From Prevotella sp. (GTDB lineage Bacteria; Bacteroidota; Bacteroidia; Bacteroidales; Bacteroidaceae): 64,000 nucleotides of DNA. The position numbers were made by a program, and so were the translations under genes. This document shows positions 24,702 to 33,749 of the stretch, piece by piece. The notes under the pieces were generated by a model that searched no databases, was not told where the DNA came from, and saw only the letters and a list, made by a program, of their open reading frames with translations. The stretch is from positions 1-64,000 of the forward strand of contig JAEEJK010000050.1 of NCBI GenBank assembly GCA_016281815.1, in the 5' to 3' direction. Numbering within the stretch: the stretch's first letter is position 1; each line of letters opens with the position of its first letter.

Positions 24702-25592
24702 ATGAAAAAACTGTTTTTCCTCCTCATCGGCATCTCCTTGCTGGCAGCCTGCGGTGATGATGACTCCGACAACACCGGCACCGGCACCACGCCAAAAGCC
24801 AGCAAAAACATCAATGCCAACCCCACGCTTCGGCCTGAATACAGCCGTCTGGAAATGCCTCACATCAAAGGCGGCAGCACCAACCTTGTCGTCGTGCACT
24901 CCACAGCGAAAAATGGCGTCAACTACATCGTGGAATGGGACGGCATGAAAAAGTCGCAGCGATGGAGTTGCTACACTCTCGACCGCAGCAACTCACCCAA
25001 GAACGTGAGCAGGTGGTATGCTGGCAGCAGCGAGGAGCAATACCCCAAAGACCCAGACATCCCTTCCGCATATACCTTTGATTCTGACCCCTACTGGCGC
25101 ACCGGATACGACCACGGACACATCTGCCCGTCATACGACAGGCTCAACAGTATCGAGGAGAACAAACAGACATTCTACCTGAGCAACATGCAACCTCAGC
25201 GGAATGTTTTCAACGCCGGACTATGGGCAAAGATGGAGCAGATAGTCAGTAGGACATGGAACACCAACCAATTCCGCGACACCCTCTACGTCTGCAAAGG
25301 CGGCACCATCGACAAAGAAGAGCAGATCCTCACCCGGATCAGCAACGGACTGATCGTGCCCCGCTATTTCTTCATGGCTATCCTCTGCAAGAACTCACAG
25401 GGATACAAAGCGCTCGGTTTCTGGGTGGAACACCTCAATGAGGACCATTCCAACGACAACATCATCAACTATGTCGTCAGCATCGACGAACTGGAACGAC
25501 TCACCGACATCGACTTTTTCTGCAATCTCGCTGATGACGTTGAGGAAGCGACCGAGAAGATTGTCTACCCGGTTTCATGGGGTCTCAGGTGA
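24702..25592 (+). CDS. DNA/RNA non-specific endonuclease lipoprotein
   Basis: A 296-residue lipoprotein nuclease. The start at 24702 gives MKKLFFLLIGISLLAAC with lipobox LAAC; the frame open from 24627 runs through the preceding terminator. It has the NUC (NucA/EndA-like) beta-beta-alpha-metal core, with GYDHGHICPSYDR carrying the general-base His (DHGH in place of the usual DRGH) and SNMQPQRNVFNAGLWAKME carrying the metal-binding Asn. It should cleave DNA and RNA at the cell surface, feeding the adjacent receptor system. Confidence 0.92.
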   Translation: MKKLFFLLIGISLLAACGDDDSDNTGTGTTPKASKNINANPTLRPEYSRLEMPHIKGGSTNLVVVHSTAKNGVNYIVEWDGMKKSQRWSCYTLDRSNSPKNVSRWYAGSSEEQYPKDPDIPSAYTFDSDPYWRTGYDHGHICPSYDRLNSIEENKQTFYLSNMQPQRNVFNAGLWAKMEQIVSRTWNTNQFRDTLYVCKGGTIDKEEQILTRISNGLIVPRYFFMAILCKNSQGYKALGFWVEHLNEDHSNDNIINYVVSIDELERLTDIDFFCNLADDVEEATEKIVYPVSWGLR

Positions 25593-25645
25593 CCACTCCT
25601 CTTCCCTTAGCATCAACATTCATACACATCAAAAAAAGAATACTT

Positions 25646-26713
25646 ATGAAAAAACTCATTGCACTCTTCACACTTTCAACAGCCTTGCTATTGGGCTGCA
25701 AACAGGAAAAAACAGAAGTGATCGACCTTCCAAGAACAAACGCATCACCCGAAGTCGTGGCTGCGGTGGACTCCTTCATCAATGCCACACAAACACGCCC
25801 TGTCGCTCCAGATTCCATCACCCTCCACAGCATCATGATCCTGAAGCACGGACAGGTGGTATACGAGAAATGGCTGAACGGCCAGGATGCAACAACGCCA
25901 CACCCCATGTTCTCGGTAAGCAAAACATTCACCGCCACTGCCGTGGGACTGGCCATCAACGAAGGGAAACTGCAACTCAATGACCCAGTTGTGAAATTCT
26001 TCCCAGACAAGTTGCCTGCTGAACCAAGCGACAACCTGAAGGCGATGACTGTCCGTGACCTGCTCACCATGACCTGCGGACATGACACAGAGCCCAACAG
26101 CCACAGAAAAGACTCCATCGACTGGGTGGAGGGATTCCTCTCATGGCCAGTGGTGCACAAACCCGGCGAGTATTACCTGTACAATTCCATCGGTACCTAC
26201 ATGCTCTCTGCCATCGTACAGCAAGTGACCGGAGAGAAACTCATCGATTATCTCGACACCAGGCTTTTCCAACCCCTGCACATCGACCGTCCCGAATGGG
26301 AGGAGAGTCCACAGGGAATCAACTGCGGAGGATGGGGCCTCTCGCTCAAAACCGAGGATATGGCCAAGATGGGACAACTGTTCCTGCAAAAAGGCATGTG
26401 GAACGGCAAACAGATTGTTCCCGCTGAATGGCTGAAGGAAATGTCGAGTTACCAAGTGCCATCAGCACCATCGGGAACACGTTTTGAAGACCTCGAGAAA
26501 GCAGGACTTAACAAAGACAACAACGAGTGGGTGCAGGGCTACGGCTATCAGATGTGGATATGCCGGCACAACGCCTTCCGGGCCGACGGATTTGCAGGAC
26601 AATACATCATGGTGTTCCCCGACCGCGACGCCGTGCTGGTGCTCACCACCTCATCGTCGCTCTATCAGCCCTACATGGACATCATCTGGGAATACCTGCT
26701 TCCCATACTGTAA
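25646..26713 (+). CDS. Beta-lactamase-fold serine hydrolase lipoprotein
   Basis: A 355-residue lipoprotein (start at 25646; MKKLIALFTLSTALLLGC) of the class C beta-lactamase / AmpC-like hydrolase family. Motif 1 is MFSVSKTFTATA (SxxK with nucleophile Ser), motif 2 is YYLYNSIGTY (YxN), and the third region is GFAGQ in the C-terminal part. Members are mostly esterases or D-amino-acid peptidases rather than antibiotic resistance enzymes. It follows the nuclease gene by 53 bases and may be co-transcribed; no clear functional link. Confidence 0.88.
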   Translation: MKKLIALFTLSTALLLGCKQEKTEVIDLPRTNASPEVVAAVDSFINATQTRPVAPDSITLHSIMILKHGQVVYEKWLNGQDATTPHPMFSVSKTFTATAVGLAINEGKLQLNDPVVKFFPDKLPAEPSDNLKAMTVRDLLTMTCGHDTEPNSHRKDSIDWVEGFLSWPVVHKPGEYYLYNSIGTYMLSAIVQQVTGEKLIDYLDTRLFQPLHIDRPEWEESPQGINCGGWGLSLKTEDMAKMGQLFLQKGMWNGKQIVPAEWLKEMSSYQVPSAPSGTRFEDLEKAGLNKDNNEWVQGYGYQMWICRHNAFRADGFAGQYIMVFPDRDAVLVLTTSSSLYQPYMDIIWEYLLPIL

Positions 26714-26759
26714 GCAGAGGTTCATCTGTCAGGACTTATGGCAAAAAGAACCCTGATGG

Positions 26760-26791
26760 TTTGCATGATTTTCGATTTTTTCTTATTTTTG
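26760..26791 (+). promoter_or_regulatory. Bacteroidetes promoter of the PAP2-fusion gene
   Basis: TTTG (26760-26763), 20-base spacer, TATTTTTG (26784-26791). The start is expected near 26798, about 47 bases before the ATG. Confidence 0.8.
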
Positions 26792-26844
26792 CAATCAAAA
26801 TAGTGAGATGTATTTTCCATTGCAACTAAACAACGACAGAGAAA

Positions 26845-28629
26845 ATGAGAGTTTTGATCATGATGATGGGCCTGCTCTGCGCGGCCATGCCAACCCTGGC
26901 AGATGACACCATTACAACTGCAACCGAAGAAGAGACCGTATTATCCGAGGAAACCAATGTAACCGAAGAAGAGACTGTATTATCCGAGGAAACCAATGTA
27001 ACCGGAGAAACAGACGAAACGGGGGAAACTGCATTAACAACGGACATCTCGTCAATTCCCAGATTTTCCATCATGCCCGCCAAAAGTTCGCTGCTCGACC
27101 TAAGCGACACAAGCAATGACGAAAGATGGGCTTGGAATCGGCTGCGCAAAGATGTCAAGCCATACACCTTCATGCAGGACATGACCTGGGTGGGTGTACC
27201 GCTCTTCGTCGCAGGAATTATTGCCAAGAAAGAGAAAAAAAGTTTCCGCCAAGACTATAACAACGTCCACGCCAACACCCGACTGCTAACCCATTTCAAA
27301 AGCGAGATAGATAACTATACGCAGTATTTCGGCCCCGTCATGGCCACCGGCCTGAAACTGGGAGGCGTGGAAGGGCGCAGTGACTGGGGACGTTATCTGG
27401 CATCCAGCCTGTTGGGCTATGCCACCATGGCTGCCATTGTAAATGGTGTCAAGTACACCGCCAAGGAAATGCGACCAGATGGCTCTACCGCCAACTCATG
27501 GCCCTCAGGACACACTGCCACCTCATTCGTTGGTGCCACCATCCTGCACAAGGAATATGGTCTGACACACTCACCATGGTTCTCCGTGGCCGGATACACC
27601 GTTGCCACTGCCACCGGTATCATGCGCGTGCTCAACAACCGCCACTGGGTAAGCGACGTGCTTTCAGGAGCCGGCATCGGCATCATATCCGGTGAACTGG
27701 GCTATGCTTTGGGCGACCTGATTTTCAAAAAGAAAGGACTGCGCCGCAATGACTCAGAGGGTCTCATCAACGAGAATCATCCCTCTTTTTTCAATGTGTC
27801 GATGGGTGTGGGTATCAACAACCCTACACTGGACTTTGGTTTGGGAGATGAAAACAAGATGAAATTCCAAGCATCAACTGCGGTGGGTATAGAGTCTGCC
27901 TATTTCCTAAACAAGTATGTGGGTCTGGGAGGCCGTCTGCGCATCAAAAGTACCCCTATCAAAGGATGGAACAATTTGCTCAACGAAGCAGAGAACGCAC
28001 TGAGCGAGGCTTCTGCTGATCTGAAAGATATAGCCACGGCATTACCCGACAACACCGTGTTCGACAATATGATCAGTGATGCTCAGTTTTCCATCGAAAG
28101 CGATCACCTCACGGAGTTTGCCGCAGATTTGGGCTTCTATTTCAACATGCCTATCTCCCAACGCTTATCCATGGGATCCAAACTTCTGTGCGGACGAAGC
28201 ATGATGCAGGAACTCGACCTGAATGCCCATTTCTCGGGTGAGGTGATCAACATGCTGTATGACGCAGAGATCAAAGATGGGGTTTTCAACAATTTTGAAA
28301 TCACCGATTTCAAAAGGACTGGCGACCAATATGACTATGAGTGGGACTATGCCACGGTACATGCATCCAACTCGACCAAATGGGGAACAGGCCTCTCACT
28401 GACCTATGCCTATAAGCACAATTTCCACTGGAAGGTATTTGCCGACTTCGACTACACGAAGAAAGACTTTACCCTGACGCTTGACGATGATGCCTACATA
28501 TACCATGCTATCCCCAACATGAGAGATTTTGTCAGAATCCTTGGGGATGACAACGACGCACCCCAGCAAACAATCACGAAAAAGATGTATCAGTGGACCT
28601 TAGGTGCCTCATTCTGTGTTGCATTCTGA
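26845..28629 (+). CDS. PAP2-family phosphatase fused to an outer-membrane-type barrel
   Basis: A 594-residue protein with signal peptide (MRVLIMMMGLLCAAMPTLA), a Glu/Thr-rich stretch with two 13-residue repeats (residues 27-52), a PAP2 phosphatase domain (about 105-290) and a beta-rich C-terminal half (about 300-594) ending in CVAF. The PAP2 motifs are complete: KYTAKEMRP (203-211), PSGH (220-223) and RVLNNRHWVSD (Arg261, His267, Asp271). PAP2 enzymes remove phosphate from lipids such as lipid A or undecaprenyl diphosphate. The barrel-like tail suggests anchorage at the outer membrane. It has a strong promoter and stands alone. Confidence 0.85.
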   Translation: MRVLIMMMGLLCAAMPTLADDTITTATEEETVLSEETNVTEEETVLSEETNVTGETDETGETALTTDISSIPRFSIMPAKSSLLDLSDTSNDERWAWNRLRKDVKPYTFMQDMTWVGVPLFVAGIIAKKEKKSFRQDYNNVHANTRLLTHFKSEIDNYTQYFGPVMATGLKLGGVEGRSDWGRYLASSLLGYATMAAIVNGVKYTAKEMRPDGSTANSWPSGHTATSFVGATILHKEYGLTHSPWFSVAGYTVATATGIMRVLNNRHWVSDVLSGAGIGIISGELGYALGDLIFKKKGLRRNDSEGLINENHPSFFNVSMGVGINNPTLDFGLGDENKMKFQASTAVGIESAYFLNKYVGLGGRLRIKSTPIKGWNNLLNEAENALSEASADLKDIATALPDNTVFDNMISDAQFSIESDHLTEFAADLGFYFNMPISQRLSMGSKLLCGRSMMQELDLNAHFSGEVINMLYDAEIKDGVFNNFEITDFKRTGDQYDYEWDYATVHASNSTKWGTGLSLTYAYKHNFHWKVFADFDYTKKDFTLTLDDDAYIYHAIPNMRDFVRILGDDNDAPQQTITKKMYQWTLGASFCVAF

Positions 28630-28720
28630 CAAAGTACCCAAACAATTCAAAAAGTTGATATAGTTTGTTAAATAATTGCAATAATATGAGGTTTTAACAG
28701 CCTAGTATAACAAAAAATCG

Positions 28721-28728
28721 TATTTTTG
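28721..28728 (+). promoter_or_regulatory. Promoter -7 box of the DUF1573 gene
   Basis: TATTTTTG followed by C. No clean TTTG lies 20 bases upstream. Transcription should start near 28735, giving a leader of about 80 bases. Confidence 0.6.
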
Positions 28729-28804
28729 CACATCATTATAAGCAAGAAACAACGTTCACAGGATGATGGACCTCAGGTCCTCCCTGTTGAGAAAAACCAT
28801 TAAA

Positions 28805-28810
28805 AAGGAG
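28805..28810 (+). promoter_or_regulatory. Shine-Dalgarno site of the DUF1573 gene
   Basis: AAGGAG, seven bases before the ATG at 28818. Such a clear Shine-Dalgarno match is unusual in this window, where most starts have none. Confidence 0.6.
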
Positions 28811-28817
28811 ATAAAAC

Positions 28818-29201
28818 ATGCGTAAAGTAATCATGATGACCTTGCTGCTGCTCTGCTCGTTCAGTTATGCGGCAGCCCAGAAACAAGCCGAAATCAAGTT
28901 TGACACCAAAACTCACAACTTCGGCAGGTTTGCATCCAGCGACGCGGTGCAGAAATGCAGTTTCACGTTTACCAACGTAGGTGATGCTCCACTGGTCATC
29001 AATCAGGCTGTGGCCAGTTGCGGATGCACCGTGCCACAGTACACCAAGACTCCCATCAACCCCGGTGAGAAGGGGACCATCGAGGTAACCTACAATGGTG
29101 CTGGCAAAGACCCCGGACATTTCAAGAAAAGCATCACGGTGCGTACCAATGGCACCATCGAGATGACCCGCCTATATGTAGAAGGAGAAATGACAGAATA
29201 A
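28818..29201 (+). CDS. DUF1573 domain protein
   Basis: A 127-residue exported protein (signal MRKVIMMTLLLLCSFSYAAA) consisting of one Ig-like DUF1573 domain: DTKTHNFGRF, CSFTFTNVGDAPLVI, ASCGCTVPQYTKTPI, PGEKGTIEVTYN. The CGC pair is the family hallmark. Bacteroidetes carry many such small periplasmic or surface proteins; function is unknown. It has its own promoter, Shine-Dalgarno and a strong bidirectional terminator. Confidence 0.9.
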   Translation: MRKVIMMTLLLLCSFSYAAAQKQAEIKFDTKTHNFGRFASSDAVQKCSFTFTNVGDAPLVINQAVASCGCTVPQYTKTPINPGEKGTIEVTYNGAGKDPGHFKKSITVRTNGTIEMTRLYVEGEMTE

Positions 29202-29213
29202 AAAAACTACATG

Positions 29214-29265
29214 AAAAATCCTCCCCCAGAATCCTCATGTGAGGTTCTGGGGGAGGATTTTTTAT
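29214..29265. terminator. Bidirectional terminator
   Basis: AAAAATCCTCCCCCAGAA...TTCTGGGGGAGGATTTTTT, a stem of about 20 bp with T-runs on both strands, between the convergent DUF1573 and outer-membrane-protein genes. Confidence 0.92.
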
Positions 29266-29284
29266 GGAATATTCTGATGTCCTT

Positions 29285-29965
29285 TTAGAACTTATACCTA
29301 ACACCTGCTTGCATCATACCCTGCTCACCGACACCAAGTTCTATGAATCCTCTCAGTTTCTGTGAACCTGCCTCAACACCGAGAAGAGTAGCGTGGAAGT
29401 TGACCATGAATTTGCTGTCATCGTTTACTTTCTTTGACTCACCATGGTTATCCTGAACTTCTTTCTCGAACATATATGTCACACCAACTGCTGCTTTGGA
29501 GTACAAGCCGAAGTTCTTCTTGCGGAGCCAGTCAAATTTCACTGCCGGCATCAATGTGGCGAAATACTTCTCTCCTTTACCAACCTTTTCCTTTCTTGTT
29601 GAGCCGTCTGAACTCTGCCAATTGCAGTACATATCCCTGGAATAGCCGTTGAATGCTGCGATACCACCGACACTGACCACCTTGCTGACGTGATGGAAAT
29701 ACTCTGCTGACAAAGCCGGAACATATTTTTCATCTGCATAAGAGGTTGTACCTACATAATGCCCACCTGTCATAACACCTGTGATCAATGCCTCACCCAG
29801 CACCCCGAACAAGTCGGAGAAGACATTCATAAACTGTGTGTTGGTCACCGTACCGATACTTACTGCCACTTCGTCTTTGGTCTCATAATAATCGTTCTGT
29901 GCCTGAACACTAACACTTGTACCGCAGAGAAGGATGGCGGCGAACATCATTTTCATTGCTTTCAT
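29285..29965 (-). CDS. Outer-membrane beta-barrel-type hypothetical protein
   Basis: A 226-residue exported protein (MKAMKMMFAAILLCGTSVSVQA) of alternating polar/hydrophobic strands ending GMMQAGVRYKF, the terminal Phe of barrel proteins. Strand pairs such as VPALSAEYFHHVSKVVSVGG and FGLYSKAAVGVTYMF fit an eight-strand porin-like fold. The cargo or partner is unknown. A promoter lies about 95 bases upstream. Confidence 0.78.
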   Translation of the reverse strand: MKAMKMMFAAILLCGTSVSVQAQNDYYETKDEVAVSIGTVTNTQFMNVFSDLFGVLGEALITGVMTGGHYVGTTSYADEKYVPALSAEYFHHVSKVVSVGGIAAFNGYSRDMYCNWQSSDGSTRKEKVGKGEKYFATLMPAVKFDWLRKKNFGLYSKAAVGVTYMFEKEVQDNHGESKKVNDDSKFMVNFHATLLGVEAGSQKLRGFIELGVGEQGMMQAGVRYKF

Positions 29966-30059
29966 AATGCTTTTTAATTTTTGTTGTTGTTATTCTTGTT
30001 AATTGTTATATTTTCTGCTTTTTTATCGTCTGGATTTTGTTTTTTTCCTTTCGACGTTG

Positions 30060-30067
30060 CAAAGGTA
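30060..30067 (-). promoter_or_regulatory. Promoter -7 box of the outer-membrane-protein gene
   Basis: Minus strand TACCTTTG followed by C. Expected start near 30053, leader about 88 bases. CAAA at 30084 or 30091 could serve as the upstream box with non-ideal spacing. The rest of the 29,966-30,361 gap holds only this, an A-rich stretch and the terminator below. Confidence 0.6.
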
Positions 30068-30234
30068 TGGCTTTTCTCTGTGTCAAAAAACAAATTATTT
30101 GATTTTTTCTAAACTATTAAGCGACACACCCCCACCTGATGCGACAAAAAGCGGAGAAGGCAGCAAAAACTGTCGCAAAACCCATAAAAAAAACAAAAAA
30201 ACAATAAAATCAGGTAATGGAAAGCCTCTATCTG

Positions 30235-30269
30235 AAAAAACCGGTTGGCATCAAGTGCCAGCCGGTTTT
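30235..30269 (-). terminator. Terminator of the DUF3078 gene
   Basis: On the minus strand AAAACCGGCTGGCAC...GTGCCAACCGGTTTTTT: ACCGG/CCGGT outer stem with GGCA/TGCC inner stem, then a T-run. It lies about 100 bases after the DUF3078 stop. Confidence 0.8.
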
Positions 30270-30361
30270 AACTAGAGTGACCTTTTTTTTAAGTTATCCT
30301 GTCTCTGAGTCCTTCAGAACATTGACCGATGGTCTTTGTGTCCAAATTCCTCTCAACCTTT

Positions 30362-31678
30362 TTAAAACGAATAGGAAAATCCTATCGACATAAATTCTTT
30401 GAACTGGAAATATCCGTGGTGACCGTCGCGCACGGTGCTGTCGTCAAACCTCGGATAAACGAACAACTTGGTAGAGATGTATTTGTTGAAGTTGAACGTG
30501 AATGTGTTTTCCCACTCCCACTCCACACGCTTGAAAGTAGTGAACCCATACATGCGGGTCTGGTAGGTCAGATTGTCTGCAATCGCCCATTTCAGTTCGA
30601 CGGTGAACTGCGAACCGAAGTCATGAAGCGTGTGCTTGTGCAAGTCAAGACCATAGCGTGTGGTGAAGTTCTCTACATCGCCGAACCAGTTGCGGTCAAC
30701 ATATTTAAAGTTGTACGCGAAAGGAGCCAGGTGAATGGTACCCGTCAGTTTCTTGTTCCAAGCCTCTACATTGTAATCCATACCGAGTGAGATGTTGAGG
30801 TTGAACGGCGACATGATATCGGAGTAGACATGGTAGTCATTGCTCTTGTATCCTCTCCAGAACTGCGTGTAAGCCAGCAACTGAAGGGTATAGTACCATT
30901 TTTTAGTTGCCTGCAAGCCCAACTTGCTGGTAAGGCGGAGCAGGTCATCGGAAGTCTTGAGCCTGTGGATGCTATCGGTCTTCGAGGTGAGGAAGCCCAA
31001 CTTCATCTCCAACTTGTTGTCCCACTTCACTTTCTGCTTGTTATTGTAATTGGCCTCCATGGTGATGCTTCCCAATACGGAGTAGTTGCTCTCACCGCCT
31101 TTGTACCAGTTGCCTGAAATATACGACTGCAGACCTTGCAGGAAGTAATCACCCTTTATGGTCCAGAAATTGGGCTTGGTGACGACAACATCCACCTCTG
31201 GTGTATCATCTGCCGGCTCCACTTCCGGTGCAACCTGCTCAGTCAGTTCCACATCCTGCTGGATAGGAGCAATGATATCGTTGACTACACCGCCTACTTT
31301 GCTGAGCCTGTCCTCACTGTTGACCACAAGGTCGGGACGCTCGAGATAGACGCCCAGAAGGGTATTGTCAATCTCATCCCCCACCTCATCGGTTCCGCCC
31401 TGCTCACTCAGGCGCAATGCCTTCCTGGCAGGTGAGTGATAGAAGGTGAGCGGGGCAAACAGTTTGTAGAATCTTCCATCCGACAGACCTGCTTCAGCCA
31501 AAGCCTCCTCTGCAGCCTGAAGGGAGTCCAATCGTTCCCTGCATGCCACCAGCGAATCGGTGTAGTTCTTGTTCACCTGATATTCCTGATATTCGATGTA
31601 ACGGCTTTGCTTGCTTGGCTTTTGAGCATACGCCGTACCAGCCAAAAATATGGCTAAGACAATAAGCAAATTTCTCAT
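30362..31678 (-). CDS. DUF3078 domain protein
   Basis: A 438-residue exported protein (start at 31678, MRNLLIVLAIFLAGTAYA; the frame opening at 31708 overlaps the promoter). Residues about 20-75 are a charged helix, 75-155 a linker rich in acidic residues, and 160-438 the beta-rich DUF3078 domain: FWTIKGDYFLQGLQSYISGN, WYKGGESNYSVLGSITMEAN, repeated long strands and a terminal SIGFSYSF. The end and strand pattern suggest an outer-membrane barrel. Function unknown. It is divergent from yidC. Confidence 0.85.
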   Translation of the reverse strand: MRNLLIVLAIFLAGTAYAQKPSKQSRYIEYQEYQVNKNYTDSLVACRERLDSLQAAEEALAEAGLSDGRFYKLFAPLTFYHSPARKALRLSEQGGTDEVGDEIDNTLLGVYLERPDLVVNSEDRLSKVGGVVNDIIAPIQQDVELTEQVAPEVEPADDTPEVDVVVTKPNFWTIKGDYFLQGLQSYISGNWYKGGESNYSVLGSITMEANYNNKQKVKWDNKLEMKLGFLTSKTDSIHRLKTSDDLLRLTSKLGLQATKKWYYTLQLLAYTQFWRGYKSNDYHVYSDIMSPFNLNISLGMDYNVEAWNKKLTGTIHLAPFAYNFKYVDRNWFGDVENFTTRYGLDLHKHTLHDFGSQFTVELKWAIADNLTYQTRMYGFTTFKRVEWEWENTFTFNFNKYISTKLFVYPRFDDSTVRDGHHGYFQFKEFMSIGFSYSF

Positions 31679-31705
31679 ATACATTTCCAATATTAGAATT
31701 TTGTG

Positions 31706-31713
31706 CAAATTTA
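31706..31713 (-). promoter_or_regulatory. Promoter -7 box of the DUF3078 gene
   Basis: Minus strand TAAATTTG; expected start near 31700, 22 bases before the ATG. Confidence 0.55.
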
Positions 31714-31756
31714 AACAAAATTTTGAATAAAACGCAGAAAAGGGGAAAAAAAATTG

Positions 31757-31764
31757 TAATTTTG
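31757..31764 (+). promoter_or_regulatory. Promoter -7 box of yidC
   Basis: TAATTTTG followed by C; expected start near 31771, leader about 65 bases. No TTTG at the ideal distance. Confidence 0.6.
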
Positions 31765-31835
31765 CACTTTGATAGCGTTGAAATACTCATTTTCTATGAT
31801 TTTTAGACGCAACAATTAGAAAAATCAAGAATGAC

Positions 31836-33743
31836 ATGGACAGAAATACCGTTGTAGGTTTTATTCTCATCGCCTTGGTGCTTATCGGTTTCAGTTGGTA
31901 CACCCGCCCCAGTGAGGAGGAAATCAAGGCTCAGCAAGAACAAGTAGAGAAAGCAAAGGAAGAGGCTCAGAAAGCCGCAGCACAAAAGAAAGCAGAGGCT
32001 GCGAAAAAAGAAGCAGAGGTGGCCAAGGCCCTTGAGGACAGTACGGCCCTCTTCCACAATGCCCTGAAAGGCACTGCCAGCGACGTGGTGCTGAAGAACG
32101 ACAAAATCGAACTCACCCTCAGCACGAAGGGAGGCACGGTGACAAAGGCTGTGGTGCGTGGCTTCAAGAGCATTGACGGCCAGCCCGACGTCACCATCTT
32201 CGAGGGGAAGGACCAGCAACTCACCTATCAGTTGGAGGGCAAGGACACCAACATCAACACGGCCGACCTCTTCTTCTCGCCTTCCGAGATGTCCGACAGC
32301 ACCGTGGTCATGACGGCTGATGCCGGCAACGGGCGCAAAATCGTCATGAGTTATCTGTTGGGCAAGAACTACATGCTGCACTTCAATTTCCGCGCCACAG
32401 GAATGGAAGGACTTTTCTCCACCAAGACCCACTCCATGGGCATCAACTGGAAGGAAAACTGCAAGCAGCAAGAGAAAGGTCATGCCTTCGAGAGCAGATA
32501 TGCCACCCTTACCTATAAGAAAAAGGACAGCGGCACCAAGCACCTGAGCGAGACATCGGAGAAGATAGACGAAAAGATAGAGGAGCCTCTCGACTGGGTG
32601 GCATTCAAGTCGCAATTCTTCAGCACGATGATGATTGCCAAGACGCAGTTCAACGCCAATGCGTCGCTCACCAGCATCCCCCAGGAGAAGCAGACAGGTT
32701 ATCTGAAGAAATACAATGCCGATGTGGAGACGTTCTTCGACCCGAAGGGTGAGACTGCCACTGAATTGGAATTCTTCTACGGTCCCAACGATTTCCAGTT
32801 GCTGAAAGCCATGGAAAAGGAGAGCCGTTTCGGCAAGGACCTTGACATGCAGCGTCTCGTCTATCTGGGATGGCCACTCATCAGATACATCAACAGATGG
32901 TTCACTCTCTATGTCTTTGACTGGCTCACCAAGTTGGGCATCAACATGGGCATTGTCCTGATTCTCATCACTTTGCTGCTCAAGGCCATCACCTATCCTT
33001 TGGTGAAGAAGACCTACCTCAACTCTGCCAAGATGCGTGTGCTCAAACCCAAACTGGAGGAAGCCACCAAGAAATATGACAAGCCTGAGGACCAGATGCT
33101 CAAGAGCCAGGAGATGATGAAACTCTATTCGCAATATGGCGTGAGCCCGATGGGAGGCTGTCTGCCCATGCTCATCCAGATGCCTATCTGGATTGCCATG
33201 TTCAACTTCGTCCCCAACGCTATCCAACTCCGCGGCGAGAGTTTCCTCTGGATCAAGGATCTGTCTACCTATGACCCCATCATGGAGTGGGGCAAAAATA
33301 TCTGGGGCATCGGTGACCACCTCTCGCTGACATGTATCCTCTTCTGTGTGTCCAACATTCTCTACTCGGTGATGACCATGCGCCAGCAGAAGGACCAAAT
33401 GGTAGGACAGCAAGCAGAGCAGATGAAGGCCATGCAGTGGATGATGTATCTCATGCCGGTGATGTTCTTCTTCATCTTCAACGACTACTCTGCCGGCCTC
33501 AACTTCTACTACTTCATCTCGCTGTTCTTCAGCGCAGCCATCATGTTCATCCTTCGCAAGACTACCAATGACGAGAAACTGCTCGCCATTCTGGAGGCTC
33601 GCTACAAGGAGAACAAGGCCAACCCGAAAAAGAAGACTGGTTTTGCAGCCCGTCTCGAAGCCATGCAGAAGGAGCAGATGGAGATGCAACGCAAACGCTC
33701 AGAACTCAACCGCAAGCGCGACGAACTCAACAACCGCAAATAA
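31836..33743 (+). CDS. yidC: Membrane protein insertase YidC
   Basis: A 635-residue inner-membrane insertase that folds and inserts membrane proteins with or after Sec. N-terminal membrane segment (residues 7-23) followed by a charged coiled stretch rich in Ala/Glu/Lys (28-75), the large periplasmic P1 domain (about 85-350) and the Oxa1-like core of five membrane segments (about 355-580) with QYGVSPMGGCLPMLIQMPIW as signature. The C-terminus is basic and Met/Arg-rich, suited to ribosome contact. Length and layout are typical of Bacteroidetes YidC. The S9 peptidase gene follows after 6 bases. Confidence 0.96.
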   Translation: MDRNTVVGFILIALVLIGFSWYTRPSEEEIKAQQEQVEKAKEEAQKAAAQKKAEAAKKEAEVAKALEDSTALFHNALKGTASDVVLKNDKIELTLSTKGGTVTKAVVRGFKSIDGQPDVTIFEGKDQQLTYQLEGKDTNINTADLFFSPSEMSDSTVVMTADAGNGRKIVMSYLLGKNYMLHFNFRATGMEGLFSTKTHSMGINWKENCKQQEKGHAFESRYATLTYKKKDSGTKHLSETSEKIDEKIEEPLDWVAFKSQFFSTMMIAKTQFNANASLTSIPQEKQTGYLKKYNADVETFFDPKGETATELEFFYGPNDFQLLKAMEKESRFGKDLDMQRLVYLGWPLIRYINRWFTLYVFDWLTKLGINMGIVLILITLLLKAITYPLVKKTYLNSAKMRVLKPKLEEATKKYDKPEDQMLKSQEMMKLYSQYGVSPMGGCLPMLIQMPIWIAMFNFVPNAIQLRGESFLWIKDLSTYDPIMEWGKNIWGIGDHLSLTCILFCVSNILYSVMTMRQQKDQMVGQQAEQMKAMQWMMYLMPVMFFFIFNDYSAGLNFYYFISLFFSAAIMFILRKTTNDEKLLAILEARYKENKANPKKKTGFAARLEAMQKEQMEMQRKRSELNRKRDELNNRK

Positions 33744-33749
33744 CCCGCC

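Noticed and set aside
25646..26713. Beta-lactamase-fold gene as an antibiotic resistance gene
   Set aside because: Motifs are those of the broad AmpC-like hydrolase family; lipoprotein location and missing KTG box argue against a true beta-lactamase.
31803..33689. Open frame of 628 codons antisense to yidC
   Set aside because: It mirrors the yidC codon pattern, is rich in His/Leu/Val as antisense frames are here, and has no domain or promoter.
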